Assembly (NCBI GenBank): GCA_030432735.1
Contig: JAUIMK010000007.1
Span: 1 to 39,709, forward strand
Direction: 5' to 3'
Source of the DNA: a bacterium
GTDB lineage: Bacteria > Myxococcota_A > UBA9160 > UBA4427
Length of the DNA stretch: 39,709 bases
Made by a program: the position numbers and the translations under genes. Shown in pieces: positions 21,599 to 30,343 of the stretch (position 1 is the first letter of the stretch; each line of letters opens with the position of its first letter). The notes beneath the pieces were generated by a model that saw only the letters and a list, made by a program, of their open reading frames with translations, had not been told where the DNA came from and did no database searches.

Positions 21599-23905
21599 AT
21601 GTCGTCCACCGAGCCGTCGATCGTCCACCGCATCTGCACCCTCTGCGAAGCCACCTGCGGCATCCGCGTCCACACCGCCGACGACGAGCGCGGTCGCCGG
21701 CGGGTCACCCGCATCGAAGGCGACCCCGACGACGCCTTCTCGAAGGGCCACGTCTGCCCGAAGGCTCACGCGCTGATCGAGCTGCAGGAGGATCCCGATC
21801 GACTGCGCACACCCATTCGGAAGACCGCCGAGGGCTTCGAGCCGATCGGCTGGGACGAGGCGCTCGATCTCGCGGCGGCGAAGCTCGGGGCGATCCGCGA
21901 GGCGTCCGGCCCGGACGCGATCGCGCTCTACCGCGGCAACCCGACGACCCACGATGCCCAGTCCCTGCTCTACTGGAACGTGCTCCAGACGGCGCTGCCG
22001 ACGCGCAGCCAGTTCTCCGCCGGCTCCCTCGACACCTGGCCGCGCTGGGTGCAGGCGGGACTGATGTACGGCGGGTTCCTGAACACGCCGGTCCCGGACC
22101 TCGCGCGCTGCGACCACCTGGTCATGCTGGGCGCCAACCCGCTCGCCTCGAACGGCAGCCTGATGACCGCACCGGGAATCAAGAAACGCCTCGAAGCCCT
22201 GCGCGCCCGGGGCGGCCGATTCGTCGTCGTCGACCCGCGTCGGACCGAGACCGCCGCGATCGCCGACGAGCACGTCGCCGTTCGACCGGGCGGCGACGCG
22301 GCGCTCGTCCTCGCGATGGTCCAGGTCGTCGTGGAGGAAGAGCGCGTCGACCTCGGGCGGGCGGAGGGTCTGGTCGAGGGCCTCTCTCGCGCGCTCGACG
22401 CGATCCGGGCCTACACGCCCGAGCGCGTCGCCAACGCCAGCGGCGTGGATCCGGCGACGATCCGGCGGCTCGCCCGCGAAGTCGCTGCCGCGGAGCGGGC
22501 GGTCGTCTACGGCCGAATGGGCGCCAGCGTCCAGGCCTTCGGCACCCTCGCCCACTGGGCCATCGACCTCCTCAACATCCTGACCGGCCACCTCGACCGG
22601 GAGGGCGGCGTGCTCTTCCCGCTCCCCGCGGCGAGCCTCGCCTTCGCGGGGCCCACCAAGGCCTCGGGCTTCGAGGTCGGCCGCGCGAAGAGCCCCGTCT
22701 CGGGATACGACGAGGTGCTCGGCGAGTGGCCGATGGCGGCCTTCGCCGAGGAGATCGAGAGCGAACGCGACGACCGCATCCGGGCGCTCGCGATCATCGC
22801 GGGCAACCCCGCCGCCTCGGCCCCCAACGCCCGCCGGATCGAGGCCGCCCTCGAACGCCTCGAGTTCATCGTCGCCTTCGACTACTACGTGAACGAGACC
22901 ACGCGCCACGCGGATCTGATCCTGCCCCCTACGGCCCCGCTCTCCCACGCGACCTACGACGTGGCGCTCCTGCACTTCGCCGTGGAGAACGTCGCCAAGT
23001 GGTCGCCTTCGGCACTGCCGCCGGAGCAAGGCGAGCAGGAGATCTGGCGGACGCTGCTCGGGCTGGCGAAGCGACTCATGGGGCTCGGCGCGATGTCCGA
23101 CGAGCAGGTCGACGCGATCGTGGTCTCGCAGCTCGCCGGGCGCGTCCTCGAGGGAAGCCGCTTCGCCGGCGAGATCGAGGTCGAGGAGATCGTCGCGGAG
23201 CTCGGGGACGAGCCGGGTCCCCGACGGCTGATCGACCTGCTGCTCCGGCTCGGCGCCTACGGTGACGGATTCGGGCGCGTGCCCGACGGGCTCTCCGTCG
23301 CGCGTCTCGAGCAGGCACCGCACGGGATCGATCTCGGCCCCCTCTCCCCGCGCCTGCCGGAGGCCCTCGCGACGAAGAGCGGACGCATCGACCTCGCGCC
23401 GGAGCGCATCCTCGCCGATCTGCCCCGCCTCGATCGCTGGATCGACGCGGGACCCGATCCGCGGCTCAGCCTGATCGGGCGGCGCGACGTCCGTTCGATG
23501 AACTCATGGCTCCACAACCTGCCGAGCATGGTGAAGGGGCGCGAGCGCTGCACGCTCCAGATCGCGCCGACGGACGCGGCGCGCCTCGGGCTCGCGACGG
23601 GGGATCACGCCGAGCTGAAGGGACGCGTCGGGGCCGTCGTCGTGCCGGTCGAGGTGACCGACGCGATGGCCGAGGGCGTCGTCAGTCTGCCCCACGGCTG
23701 GGGCCACGACCGGCCCGGGGTGCGGCTCTCGGTCGCGACCGCCCGGCCCGGCGCGAACGCGAATCGGGTCGTGGACGACGCCCTCGTCGACGTGCCGTCC
23801 GGGACGAGCGTGCTGAACGGGATCCCCGTCGAGGTGACGCGGGTCCGAGCGGGCGGGCGGCGCGGCGATCGAGGTCGAGGTCGAGGCCCAGCGCCGACCG
23901 CCTAA
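21599..23905 (+). CDS. Molybdopterin-dependent oxidoreductase, [4Fe-4S] containing
   Basis: A 768-residue member of the DMSO reductase/formate dehydrogenase superfamily. An N-terminal [4Fe-4S] site is formed by C13-x2-C16-x3-C20-x32-C53. Molybdopterin-binding domains follow, with D-P-R-R-T-E-T-A near 215 and a C-terminal M-N-S-W-L-H-N-L-P-S leading into the dinucleotide-binding barrel. There is no Tat signal, so it should be cytoplasmic. No cysteine or selenocysteine sits where the metal ligand would be expected (F-S-A-G-S-L-D); serine or aspartate may replace it. No electron-transfer subunit is encoded nearby. The start follows GAGGAGA. The last 20 residues are Arg/Gly-rich. Substrate unknown. 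Confidence 0.9.
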   Translation: MSSTEPSIVHRICTLCEATCGIRVHTADDERGRRRVTRIEGDPDDAFSKGHVCPKAHALIELQEDPDRLRTPIRKTAEGFEPIGWDEALDLAAAKLGAIREASGPDAIALYRGNPTTHDAQSLLYWNVLQTALPTRSQFSAGSLDTWPRWVQAGLMYGGFLNTPVPDLARCDHLVMLGANPLASNGSLMTAPGIKKRLEALRARGGRFVVVDPRRTETAAIADEHVAVRPGGDAALVLAMVQVVVEEERVDLGRAEGLVEGLSRALDAIRAYTPERVANASGVDPATIRRLAREVAAAERAVVYGRMGASVQAFGTLAHWAIDLLNILTGHLDREGGVLFPLPAASLAFAGPTKASGFEVGRAKSPVSGYDEVLGEWPMAAFAEEIESERDDRIRALAIIAGNPAASAPNARRIEAALERLEFIVAFDYYVNETTRHADLILPPTAPLSHATYDVALLHFAVENVAKWSPSALPPEQGEQEIWRTLLGLAKRLMGLGAMSDEQVDAIVVSQLAGRVLEGSRFAGEIEVEEIVAELGDEPGPRRLIDLLLRLGAYGDGFGRVPDGLSVARLEQAPHGIDLGPLSPRLPEALATKSGRIDLAPERILADLPRLDRWIDAGPDPRLSLIGRRDVRSMNSWLHNLPSMVKGRERCTLQIAPTDAARLGLATGDHAELKGRVGAVVVPVEVTDAMAEGVVSLPHGWGHDRPGVRLSVATARPGANANRVVDDALVDVPSGTSVLNGIPVEVTRVRAGGRRGDRGRGRGPAPTA

Positions 23906-24666
23906 CGAACCGATCCCGATCCGCCGTCGACCCACATCGTCTGCGCCGTGACGTAGTCCGCCTCGTCGCTGGCCAGGAACACGCACACGCGCCCGACGTC
24001 GTCCTCACAGTCGCCGACGCGACGCAGCGGGATCTGCTGGAGGGCCGCTTCGTGGCCCTCGGGATCCAGCGCGGCCCAGTCGATCATCCCGGGCGAGTTC
24101 GCGAAGGGGCAGACGACGTTCACGCGGATGCCGAGGGGGCCCCATTCCCGGGCCGCCGTCCGCGACAGCCCGCGGATCCCCTCCTTCGCCGCGGCATAGG
24201 CGCCCTGTGCCTCGTTCCCGATCGTGCCGGAGCCGCTCGCGAAGTTGATGATGGCGCCGCGGCCCCGCGCGACGAAATGCGGCTGCGCGATCTGCATGCA
24301 GAAGAACGTGGCCCACAAGTTGGTCGCGAGGACGCGCTCGAAGGTCGCGTCGTCGAAGTCCATCAGCAGCCGACCGGGCGTCGGCGTCCACGCGGCGTTG
24401 TTCACCAGAATGTCGAGCCCACCGTAGGCCGCGACCGTCGCCTCGATGCCGCGCGCGCAGTCGGCGCGGCGCGCGACGTCGCCCTCGACCGCGATCGCCT
24501 CGCCGCCCACCGCTTCGACGAGCGCCGCGGTCTCCTGCGCAGTCCCACCGTCGATGTCGATTACGCCGATGCGGGCGCCCTCCCGGGCCATCGCGAGCGC
24601 GACCCCCCGTCCGACGCCGCGCCCCGCACCCGTGACGAACGCCACCCGGCCTTCGAGTCTCTGCAT
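23902..24666 (-). CDS. Short-chain dehydrogenase/reductase (SDR)
   Basis: A 254-residue classical SDR. The cofactor motif T-G-A-G-R-G-V-G spans 12-19, with an aspartate (D37-I-D) at the end of beta-2 that favours NAD. N-N-A is at 89-91, the catalytic serine is S144 or S146, and Y157-x3-K161 completes the site. Members oxidise or reduce hydroxyl/keto groups of many small molecules; the substrate is unknown. The ATG at 24666 has GGAGGA upstream. Its stop overlaps that of the convergent molybdoenzyme by three bases. The peptidase gene diverges 104 bases away. Confidence 0.92.
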   Translation of the reverse strand: MQRLEGRVAFVTGAGRGVGRGVALAMAREGARIGVIDIDGGTAQETAALVEAVGGEAIAVEGDVARRADCARGIEATVAAYGGLDILVNNAAWTPTPGRLLMDFDDATFERVLATNLWATFFCMQIAQPHFVARGRGAIINFASGSGTIGNEAQGAYAAAKEGIRGLSRTAAREWGPLGIRVNVVCPFANSPGMIDWAALDPEGHEAALQQIPLRRVGDCEDDVGRVCVFLASDEADYVTAQTMWVDGGSGSVR

Positions 24667-24770
24667 GCCCTTCCTCCCGCGGTCCGCCGCGCGCCGACCA
24701 TCCGTCGGAGCATCGCCTAGAGTCCGCGCGCGCGCCGCGTGGCCCGACGCCGGCGTGCACGAGGTGATCG

Positions 24771-26660
24771 ATGTTTCGCTGGCTCTCTCGCGCGCCGCGG
24801 CGCCGCTCCCGAACGACCGCAATCGCGGCGATGCTCCTCTTCGTGCTCGGCGGCTGCACCGCCGTCCGGCTCGCGCCCTCGTCTCCCGAGATCCGGGAAG
24901 CGGACCTCCGCGCCCGTGTAGCCGCCCTCACCGACGAGCGAACGCAGGGCCGCGCGACCGGCACCCCCGGCGAGGCCGCCGCCACGGACTGGCTCGCCCG
25001 CGCCTTCGAGGGCGCCGGACTCGCGCCGGCCGGGAGCGAAGGCGGCTGGGAGCACGCTTTCGAGTTCACCGCCGGCGTCTCCCTCGGCCCGGAGAACCGG
25101 CTCGAGATCGACGGCGCGTCCGTCGAGGATGCCGACGCGTGGCGTCCCCTCGCCTTCTCCCGGTCCGGGCACTTCGCCGACGCGGGCGTCGTCTTCGTGG
25201 GCTACGGGCTCGTCGCCCCGGAGACCGACGGCTTCCCGGCACGCGACGACTTCGCCGACGTCGAGGTCCGCGACCGCTGGGTGATGATCCTGCGCGACCT
25301 GCCCCAGAGCCTCGACGCCGACCACCGGCGCGCGCTCCAGCGCCACGCCGGGCTCCGCTACAAGGCGATGATCGCCCGGGACCGCGGGGCCCGCGGCGTG
25401 CTCTTCGTGAGCGGCCCGCTCGGTCGTTTCCGCGAGCAGCTCGTCCCGCTCCGCTTCGACGCCTCGCTCGCCGGAACCAGCATCGCCGTCCTCTCGATCG
25501 GCGACGCCCTCGCCGACCGGCTGCTCGCGGAGACGGGCCGATCCCTCGAGGACTGGCAGCGCCGGGTCGACCGAGCGATCGAGTCCGGCGAGGAGAACGG
25601 GATCTCCGTCGCTCTCGACGAGAGAACGCTCGCGGCTCGGGTCGACATCCGGACCGAGCGGCGCGCAGGACGCAACGTGCTCGGTCGACTCGTCGTCGGG
25701 GACCGCCCGAGCGACGAGACCATCGTGATCGGGGCCCACTACGATCACCTGGGACGGGGCGAAGGAGGAAGCTCCCTCGCCCGCGACGACGAGCAGGGCC
25801 GGATCCACCCCGGCGCCGACGACAACGCATCGGGCACGGCGCTCATCGTCGAGCTCGCGGAATCCCTCGCCGCCCGTCGCGCGCGGGGCGAAGCCCTGGG
25901 ACGGCGCGACTTCGTCTTCGCTGCCTGGTCCGGCGAGGAGCTCGGACTGCTCGGCTCGAACGCCTGGGTCGCCGAGAACGTGAACCCCCACGCGTCGGAC
26001 GGGGGGCCCGTCGCCTATCTGAACTTCGACATGGTCGGTCGCCTGCGCGACGCGCTGATCGTGCAGGGGCTGGGCTCGAGCCCGGCCTGGGCACCGCTGC
26101 TCGAAGACGTCGCAGGGAAGGAAGGGCTTTCCCTCCACGCCCAGCAGGACAGCTACGTCCCGACCGATGCGACGAGCTTCTATACGCACGGCGTTCCGGT
26201 CCTCTCGGCCTTCACCGACAACCACGCCGAGTACCACACGCCGCGCGACACGCTCGACCGGCTGAACGTCGAAGGCATGGCGCGGATCGCCCGCCTCTTC
26301 GAACGCATCGCGCTCGCCGTCGGCCGCGCCGACACGCGCCCCGAGTACACGGCCCAGAAGGAGCCCGCCTCGGGCCGCGGCCGCACGGGCTTCCGCGTCT
26401 ATCTCGGAACCATCCCGGACTATGCCAACACCGACGTCGTCGGCGTCCTCCTGGCGGGCGTCGCACCGGAGGGCCCGGCGGACCAGGCGGGGCTGCGCAG
26501 CGGAGACGTGATCGTGGGAGCCGACGCGCGACCTATCGAGAACCTCTACGACTACACCTTCGCGCTCGAAGCGATGCGGGTGGGGGAGCCCGTCCGGCTC
26601 GAGGTCGAGCGCGACGGCGAGCGCCTCGAGATCGACGTGGTCCCGGCTTCGCGAGAATGA
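24771..26660 (+). CDS. M28-family zinc peptidase lipoprotein with PA and PDZ domains
   Basis: A 629-residue periplasmic or outer-membrane metallopeptidase. The signal peptide ends in the lipobox L-G-G-C (C29). A PA-type insert lies at about 120-290. The M28 catalytic domain has the co-catalytic zinc ligands H323 (G-A-H-Y-D-H-L-G), D351 (G-A-D-D-N-A-S-G), E390 (S-G-E-E-L-G-L-L-G-S), D420 (N-F-D-M-V-G-R) and H489 (E-Y-H-T-P-R-D-T). A C-terminal PDZ-like domain follows at about 540-625. All catalytic residues are intact, so it should be an active amino- or dipeptidase. The start has GAGGTG seven bases upstream. Confidence 0.92.
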   Translation: MFRWLSRAPRRRSRTTAIAAMLLFVLGGCTAVRLAPSSPEIREADLRARVAALTDERTQGRATGTPGEAAATDWLARAFEGAGLAPAGSEGGWEHAFEFTAGVSLGPENRLEIDGASVEDADAWRPLAFSRSGHFADAGVVFVGYGLVAPETDGFPARDDFADVEVRDRWVMILRDLPQSLDADHRRALQRHAGLRYKAMIARDRGARGVLFVSGPLGRFREQLVPLRFDASLAGTSIAVLSIGDALADRLLAETGRSLEDWQRRVDRAIESGEENGISVALDERTLAARVDIRTERRAGRNVLGRLVVGDRPSDETIVIGAHYDHLGRGEGGSSLARDDEQGRIHPGADDNASGTALIVELAESLAARRARGEALGRRDFVFAAWSGEELGLLGSNAWVAENVNPHASDGGPVAYLNFDMVGRLRDALIVQGLGSSPAWAPLLEDVAGKEGLSLHAQQDSYVPTDATSFYTHGVPVLSAFTDNHAEYHTPRDTLDRLNVEGMARIARLFERIALAVGRADTRPEYTAQKEPASGRGRTGFRVYLGTIPDYANTDVVGVLLAGVAPEGPADQAGLRSGDVIVGADARPIENLYDYTFALEAMRVGEPVRLEVERDGERLEIDVVPASRE

Positions 26661-26712
26661 CCGCGGCGGCCTTCCGTGCGCCCGACGCGCCCGCGAACTA
26701 CGCTGGGCCGCC

Positions 26713-27555
26713 GTGCAGAGCGTGATCTCCGACCGATTCCACGAGCTGGCGCTCCTTCCCGAGAGCCAGCAGGGCCTCGCCGAAGGGGCCCTGATCCTCG
26801 CCGCCGAGGTCCGACCGGAGGTCGACGTCGCGTCGGGCCTCGAGACCGTTGCCGAGATCACCGAACGGACGCGGCCGCTCGTCGAGCACGCGCCCACGCC
26901 GAGCGCCGCCGTCGACGCGCTCAACCACGCGCTCTTCGAGCTCGAGCGCTTCCGCGGCAACCAGGAGCAGTACGACGATCCCCGCAACAGCTTCCTCGAC
27001 GAGGTGCTCGAGCGAAGGCGCGGTCTGCCGATCACGCTCTCCGTCGTCTACGTGGAGGTCGCCCGGCAGCTCGGTCTCGAAGCCTACGGCATCGGGTTTC
27101 CCGGCCACTTCCTCTCGAAGGTCGTCGGCGTGAGCGACGTGCCGGAGCGGGAGATGATCGTCGACCCCTTCTTCGGAACGGTGCTCTCCCTCGACGATTG
27201 CGCGGAGCGCGTGCGCGCCGCCGCGGGGGATCACGTCGACCTCGACCTCGACTGGCTGCGACCGGTGACCGCGATCGAGATCTACACGCGCATGCTCAAC
27301 AACCTGAAGCTCGGCTACCTGCGACAGGGCGACGGCATCGGCGCGCTCGGCTGCTTCGACCGGATCGTCGTGCTGCTCCCGGACGCGGCCCACGAGTTCC
27401 GCGACCGCGGGATGCTCCTCGAGCGGATGGACTGCATCCACGCCGCGATCGACGACTACACGCGCTTCCTCGAGCTGGCCCCGGACGACGAGAGCGCGCG
27501 CCCGATCCGCGCCCGCCGCGACGCGCTGTCGCGACGCAAGCCCGCGCTGAACTGA
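26713..27555 (+). CDS. SirB1-family transglutaminase-like protein with TPR-like tail
   Basis: A 280-residue protein of the SirB1/YchA family. The conserved centre is P-R-N-S-F-L-D-E-V-L, R-R-G-L-P-I-T-L-S-V-V-Y-V-E-V-A-R and G-F-P-G-H-F-L at about 95-138, a transglutaminase-like fold. The catalytic cysteine of true transglutaminases is replaced by serine in I-T-L-S, as in much of the family, so enzymatic activity is doubtful. The C-terminal 90 residues form TPR-like helices. GTG at 26713 is the first start in frame but lacks a clear ribosome site, so the exact start is uncertain. It follows the peptidase gene by 52 bases. Confidence 0.85.
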   Translation: MQSVISDRFHELALLPESQQGLAEGALILAAEVRPEVDVASGLETVAEITERTRPLVEHAPTPSAAVDALNHALFELERFRGNQEQYDDPRNSFLDEVLERRRGLPITLSVVYVEVARQLGLEAYGIGFPGHFLSKVVGVSDVPEREMIVDPFFGTVLSLDDCAERVRAAAGDHVDLDLDWLRPVTAIEIYTRMLNNLKLGYLRQGDGIGALGCFDRIVVLLPDAAHEFRDRGMLLERMDCIHAAIDDYTRFLELAPDDESARPIRARRDALSRRKPALN

Positions 27556-27615
27556 CCCTGCGAGCCCGGCCGAACCGCCAGGGCGACGAGCCCGCCCCGG
27601 CAGGCCGCAGCGGAC

Positions 27616-27918
27616 CTAGCCGACCAGCGCCGCCACGTCGTCGACGAGCCGGCCGACCTCGGGATCCAGGTTGTCGTAGCGGATCGCGACGGTCTCCCCG
27701 TCGACCCGGATCACCTCGCCCGCCAGCTCGAAGGGGCAGACCGGCTGGATGAACACGTAGAGCCGCACCTTCGTCCCGATCTCGGGCTGATGGCTCGTGT
27801 TGTCGAGGCACGCCCCGGAGCGCGAGATGTTCACGAGGGTTCCCGCGCCCTCGGTCTCTCCGGCCGAACAGAGCACGTCGAACTTGGTGCGAAAACGCGG
27901 GTGGTTGCGGCGATTCAC
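27616..27918 (-). CDS. PilZ-domain protein, c-di-GMP binding
   Basis: A 100-residue single-domain protein. It has both c-di-GMP contact motifs: the N-terminal R-R-N-H-P-R (residues 3-8) and N-I-S-R-S-G at about 33-38, followed by the beta-barrel strands. It should bind cyclic-di-GMP and report to an unknown partner. GTG at 27918 is preferred over the in-frame GTG at 27936 because GAGGGAAG lies just before it. The Gfo/Idh/MocA gene ends 84 bases upstream on the same strand. No motility or diguanylate cyclase gene is in the window. Confidence 0.87.
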   Translation of the reverse strand: MNRRNHPRFRTKFDVLCSAGETEGAGTLVNISRSGACLDNTSHQPEIGTKVRLYVFIQPVCPFELAGEVIRVDGETVAIRYDNLDPEVGRLVDDVAALVG

Positions 27919-28002
27919 GGACTTCCCTCGGATCACGGGTGTCCCGCGTGGATCGGATCGCCGGACGGATCGCTTGAGAGAAGGCTCGCTCGGGGCGCCG
28001 CC

Positions 28003-29106
28003 TCAGCCGATCTCGACCCAGCGCTTTTCCCTGGAAGAGCGGCGGATTGCGTCGAGAACTGCCTGGACCGCGACGCCGTCCGCGAAGGTCGGCGGCACCG
28101 GATCCGCCGGAATCGCCCGCCCCTGGATCCGGCTCGCGAAGGCTTCGTAGAGCCGGGTGTAGGGTGCGAGGTCGGTGCCCATCGAGTGGAACGCGTCGTA
28201 CTCGGAGGTCGACGAGAGGAGCTCCGCCGGCGGCGGGACCGGAGGGCCGTAGACCAGGTCGCTCGGCGTCTCGAGGGTCCGCTCTCCCTCGGCATCCGCC
28301 ACGCGGACGGTGTCGCCCTCGAGCCAGAGCGTTCCCTTCGACCCGACGAAGCGGCTGGCGGCGACGAAGGGACCGCGCGCCGCGGTGCACGACTGCAGGA
28401 TCCCCTCGAGCCCCGACGCGGTTCGGAAATGGACCGTGTAGGTGTCGTCGGCGGTCCACGGTCGCTCGGGACTGCGCTCGCCGACGGTCTGGACCGAGGC
28501 GGAGACGCCGGTGAACTCGCCCGCCGAGACGCGGATCTGATCGATGACGTGCGAGCCGTAGGCCCCGAGCCAGCCGCCGCCCTCTTCCTCGCGGCGCCAC
28601 CAGTCGGGGACGTCGGCGTCCGGGTCGGCGAGCGCCGGCATGTGGAAGAGGAAGGTCGCGAGCCGCGGCTCGCCGATCACGCCGTCGGCGATCGCCCGGG
28701 CGGCGGTCGCCTGTCCCGTCGCCCAGCGGAACTCGCAGCCGAGCTGATGGACGAGGCCGGCGGCCTCCGCCGCCTCGAGCATCTGCCGCCCTTCGGCTGC
28801 GTCCGCCGCGAAGGGCTTCTCGCAGACGACGTGCTTCCCCGCCGCGATCGCCGCGAGCACGATCTTCGCGTGGGTATGGGGCGGCGTGGAGACCGCGACC
28901 GCGTCGACGCCGGGCAGCGCGAGGGCTTCGTCGAGGGAGCCCGTTCCGAGGGGCACGTCCATCAGGTCCGCGCGCTTCTGCGCCTTCTCGGCGTCGCGAC
29001 CGACGAGCGCCTTCACGTCGAAGCCGGCGGCGCGCAGCGCGCGCAGGTGGGTGAGGACACCGAAGCCGGTGCCGACGACGACGGCACCGAGGGCAGAGTC
29101 GGACAT
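28003..29106 (-). CDS. Gfo/Idh/MocA-family NAD(P)-dependent oxidoreductase
   Basis: A 367-residue protein with an N-terminal Rossmann domain (V-V-G-T-G-F-G near 10-16) and the family's catalytic-region motif C-E-K-P-F-A at about 93-98. The C-terminal alpha/beta domain has the L-G-A-Y-G-S-H-V-I-D-Q motif with the conserved His. Such enzymes oxidise or reduce sugars, inositols or related compounds; the substrate is unknown. The ATG at 29106 follows GGGAG. It is on the same strand as the PEP-CTERM gene (45 bases upstream) and the PilZ gene, so one transcript is possible. Confidence 0.93.
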   Translation of the reverse strand: MSDSALGAVVVGTGFGVLTHLRALRAAGFDVKALVGRDAEKAQKRADLMDVPLGTGSLDEALALPGVDAVAVSTPPHTHAKIVLAAIAAGKHVVCEKPFAADAAEGRQMLEAAEAAGLVHQLGCEFRWATGQATAARAIADGVIGEPRLATFLFHMPALADPDADVPDWWRREEEGGGWLGAYGSHVIDQIRVSAGEFTGVSASVQTVGERSPERPWTADDTYTVHFRTASGLEGILQSCTAARGPFVAASRFVGSKGTLWLEGDTVRVADAEGERTLETPSDLVYGPPVPPPAELLSSTSEYDAFHSMGTDLAPYTRLYEAFASRIQGRAIPADPVPPTFADGVAVQAVLDAIRRSSREKRWVEIG

Positions 29107-29151
29107 GGATTCTCCCGGGATCGCGCGCGGGATGCGCAGCGTGCGAAGACG

Positions 29152-30120
29152 CTAGCTCGCGCGGGCGCGAAGGTCGCCGGCGCGGGCGGTGTCCGCCGCC
29201 CGGCTTCGGGAGGCCGCGAGGACGCCGAGGCCGAGCCCGAGCAGCAGCGCGGTCCCGGGCTCGGGAACGGGGGTCGTGGGGTGGTCGACGAACACGATCC
29301 TCTTCTTCGACGTGAGGCGAAGCGAGCCGAGCGTGTGACCCGAGAGATCGAGGTAGACGTCGCCACCGAGGGTGATGCGCCAGGTGAGACCTTCGTCGTT
29401 CGGATCGGCGACCTCGGGAGAGAGACCACCCGCGATCTGCGTCGCCTCGAGCGCCGAGACCGTCGAGACGTCACCGACGGACACCGACGCGCCGGAGGCC
29501 ACGACGAGGCCACCGGTCAGCACGATCGCCCCCTCGCCGCGGATGTGCCCGTCCCGATCGCCCTCGAGACGCGGGGAGGACGCGACCAGGACCGCACCCC
29601 CCGAGCCGATCTCCACTGAAGACGGGGAGCGCAGGCGAAGCTCCCCCGAAGAAGAGAGGTCGAAGCGCGTCCATTCCGTCGCGACGCGCCCCTCGCTCTC
29701 GATCGTGAGGCGCTCGCCCGTCACCAACTCGATGCGACCCGCGTCGATCTCGATCTCGGAGGGCCGCGTGGCGATCGTGCCGCCGTCGAAGCGGACCTCT
29801 CCGCCTTCGATCCGGATGTCGCCGGTCGCGTCGATCGGCCCGCGGACGAAGAGATTTCCCTCGGTCGAGAGGTCGACGTGCACCCCGTCGCGAACGAGCC
29901 GAGCGCCGAACGCGAAGTCGAAGTCGCTGGGCGCGTTCCGCGGCCGCAGGAAACCGCAGTCGTCGTTGCAGATCACCTCGACCACGTCGCCTTCGGGCAA
30001 CCGCGTCGTGCCGTCCGGGTCACCCGCGAGGGCGAACACCGGCCCTCCGATCACGAGCGTCAGGCTCGAGACCGCCGTCGCCACGGCCCGCCCGAGCGCC
30101 CGCTCGAAGCTTCGAATCAT
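29152..30120 (-). CDS. PEP-CTERM sorting-domain protein
   Basis: A 322-residue exported protein. The signal peptide covers about 1-31. The body (about 45-270) is a series of short Gly/Ser/Val strands with repeated I-x-I, G-x-V and T-I-E-S turns, suggesting a right-handed beta-helix. The C-terminus has V-P-E-P-G-T-A followed by a hydrophobic segment and a short Arg/Ala-rich tail, the PEP-CTERM signal recognised by exosortase. It should be delivered to the cell surface or matrix, usually with exopolysaccharide; no exosortase is in the window. One Cys pair (I-C-N-D-D-C) lies near residue 50. GGAGG sits nine bases upstream of the ATG. Function unknown. Confidence 0.88.
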   Translation of the reverse strand: MIRSFERALGRAVATAVSSLTLVIGGPVFALAGDPDGTTRLPEGDVVEVICNDDCGFLRPRNAPSDFDFAFGARLVRDGVHVDLSTEGNLFVRGPIDATGDIRIEGGEVRFDGGTIATRPSEIEIDAGRIELVTGERLTIESEGRVATEWTRFDLSSSGELRLRSPSSVEIGSGGAVLVASSPRLEGDRDGHIRGEGAIVLTGGLVVASGASVSVGDVSTVSALEATQIAGGLSPEVADPNDEGLTWRITLGGDVYLDLSGHTLGSLRLTSKKRIVFVDHPTTPVPEPGTALLLGLGLGVLAASRSRAADTARAGDLRARAS

Positions 30121-30343
30121 GATCGTCCACCTCCGCGTGGGAGGCGTGGCTCCGGCGGCGCGGATGTGGCCGGAAATCGCGAGGAGAGCCCGGGACTTCG
30201 GGGGCCCTTTTCCCCTCGCCGGCGCCCGGACTGGGCGCGTCCGGGGGCGGATCGGGCGCGACCTCGGGTCGGGTCCGCCGGGCCCCGCGGCGGGCGTGCG
30301 CGGGTTATCCTGGGCGCGAACCCGCACGACGAGGAGTCGCCCG

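Noticed and set aside
19807-23265. Plus-strand open frame of over 1100 codons
   Set aside because: It is antisense to the MocR gene and out of frame with the molybdoenzyme; the Arg/Pro/Ala-rich sequence has no domain.
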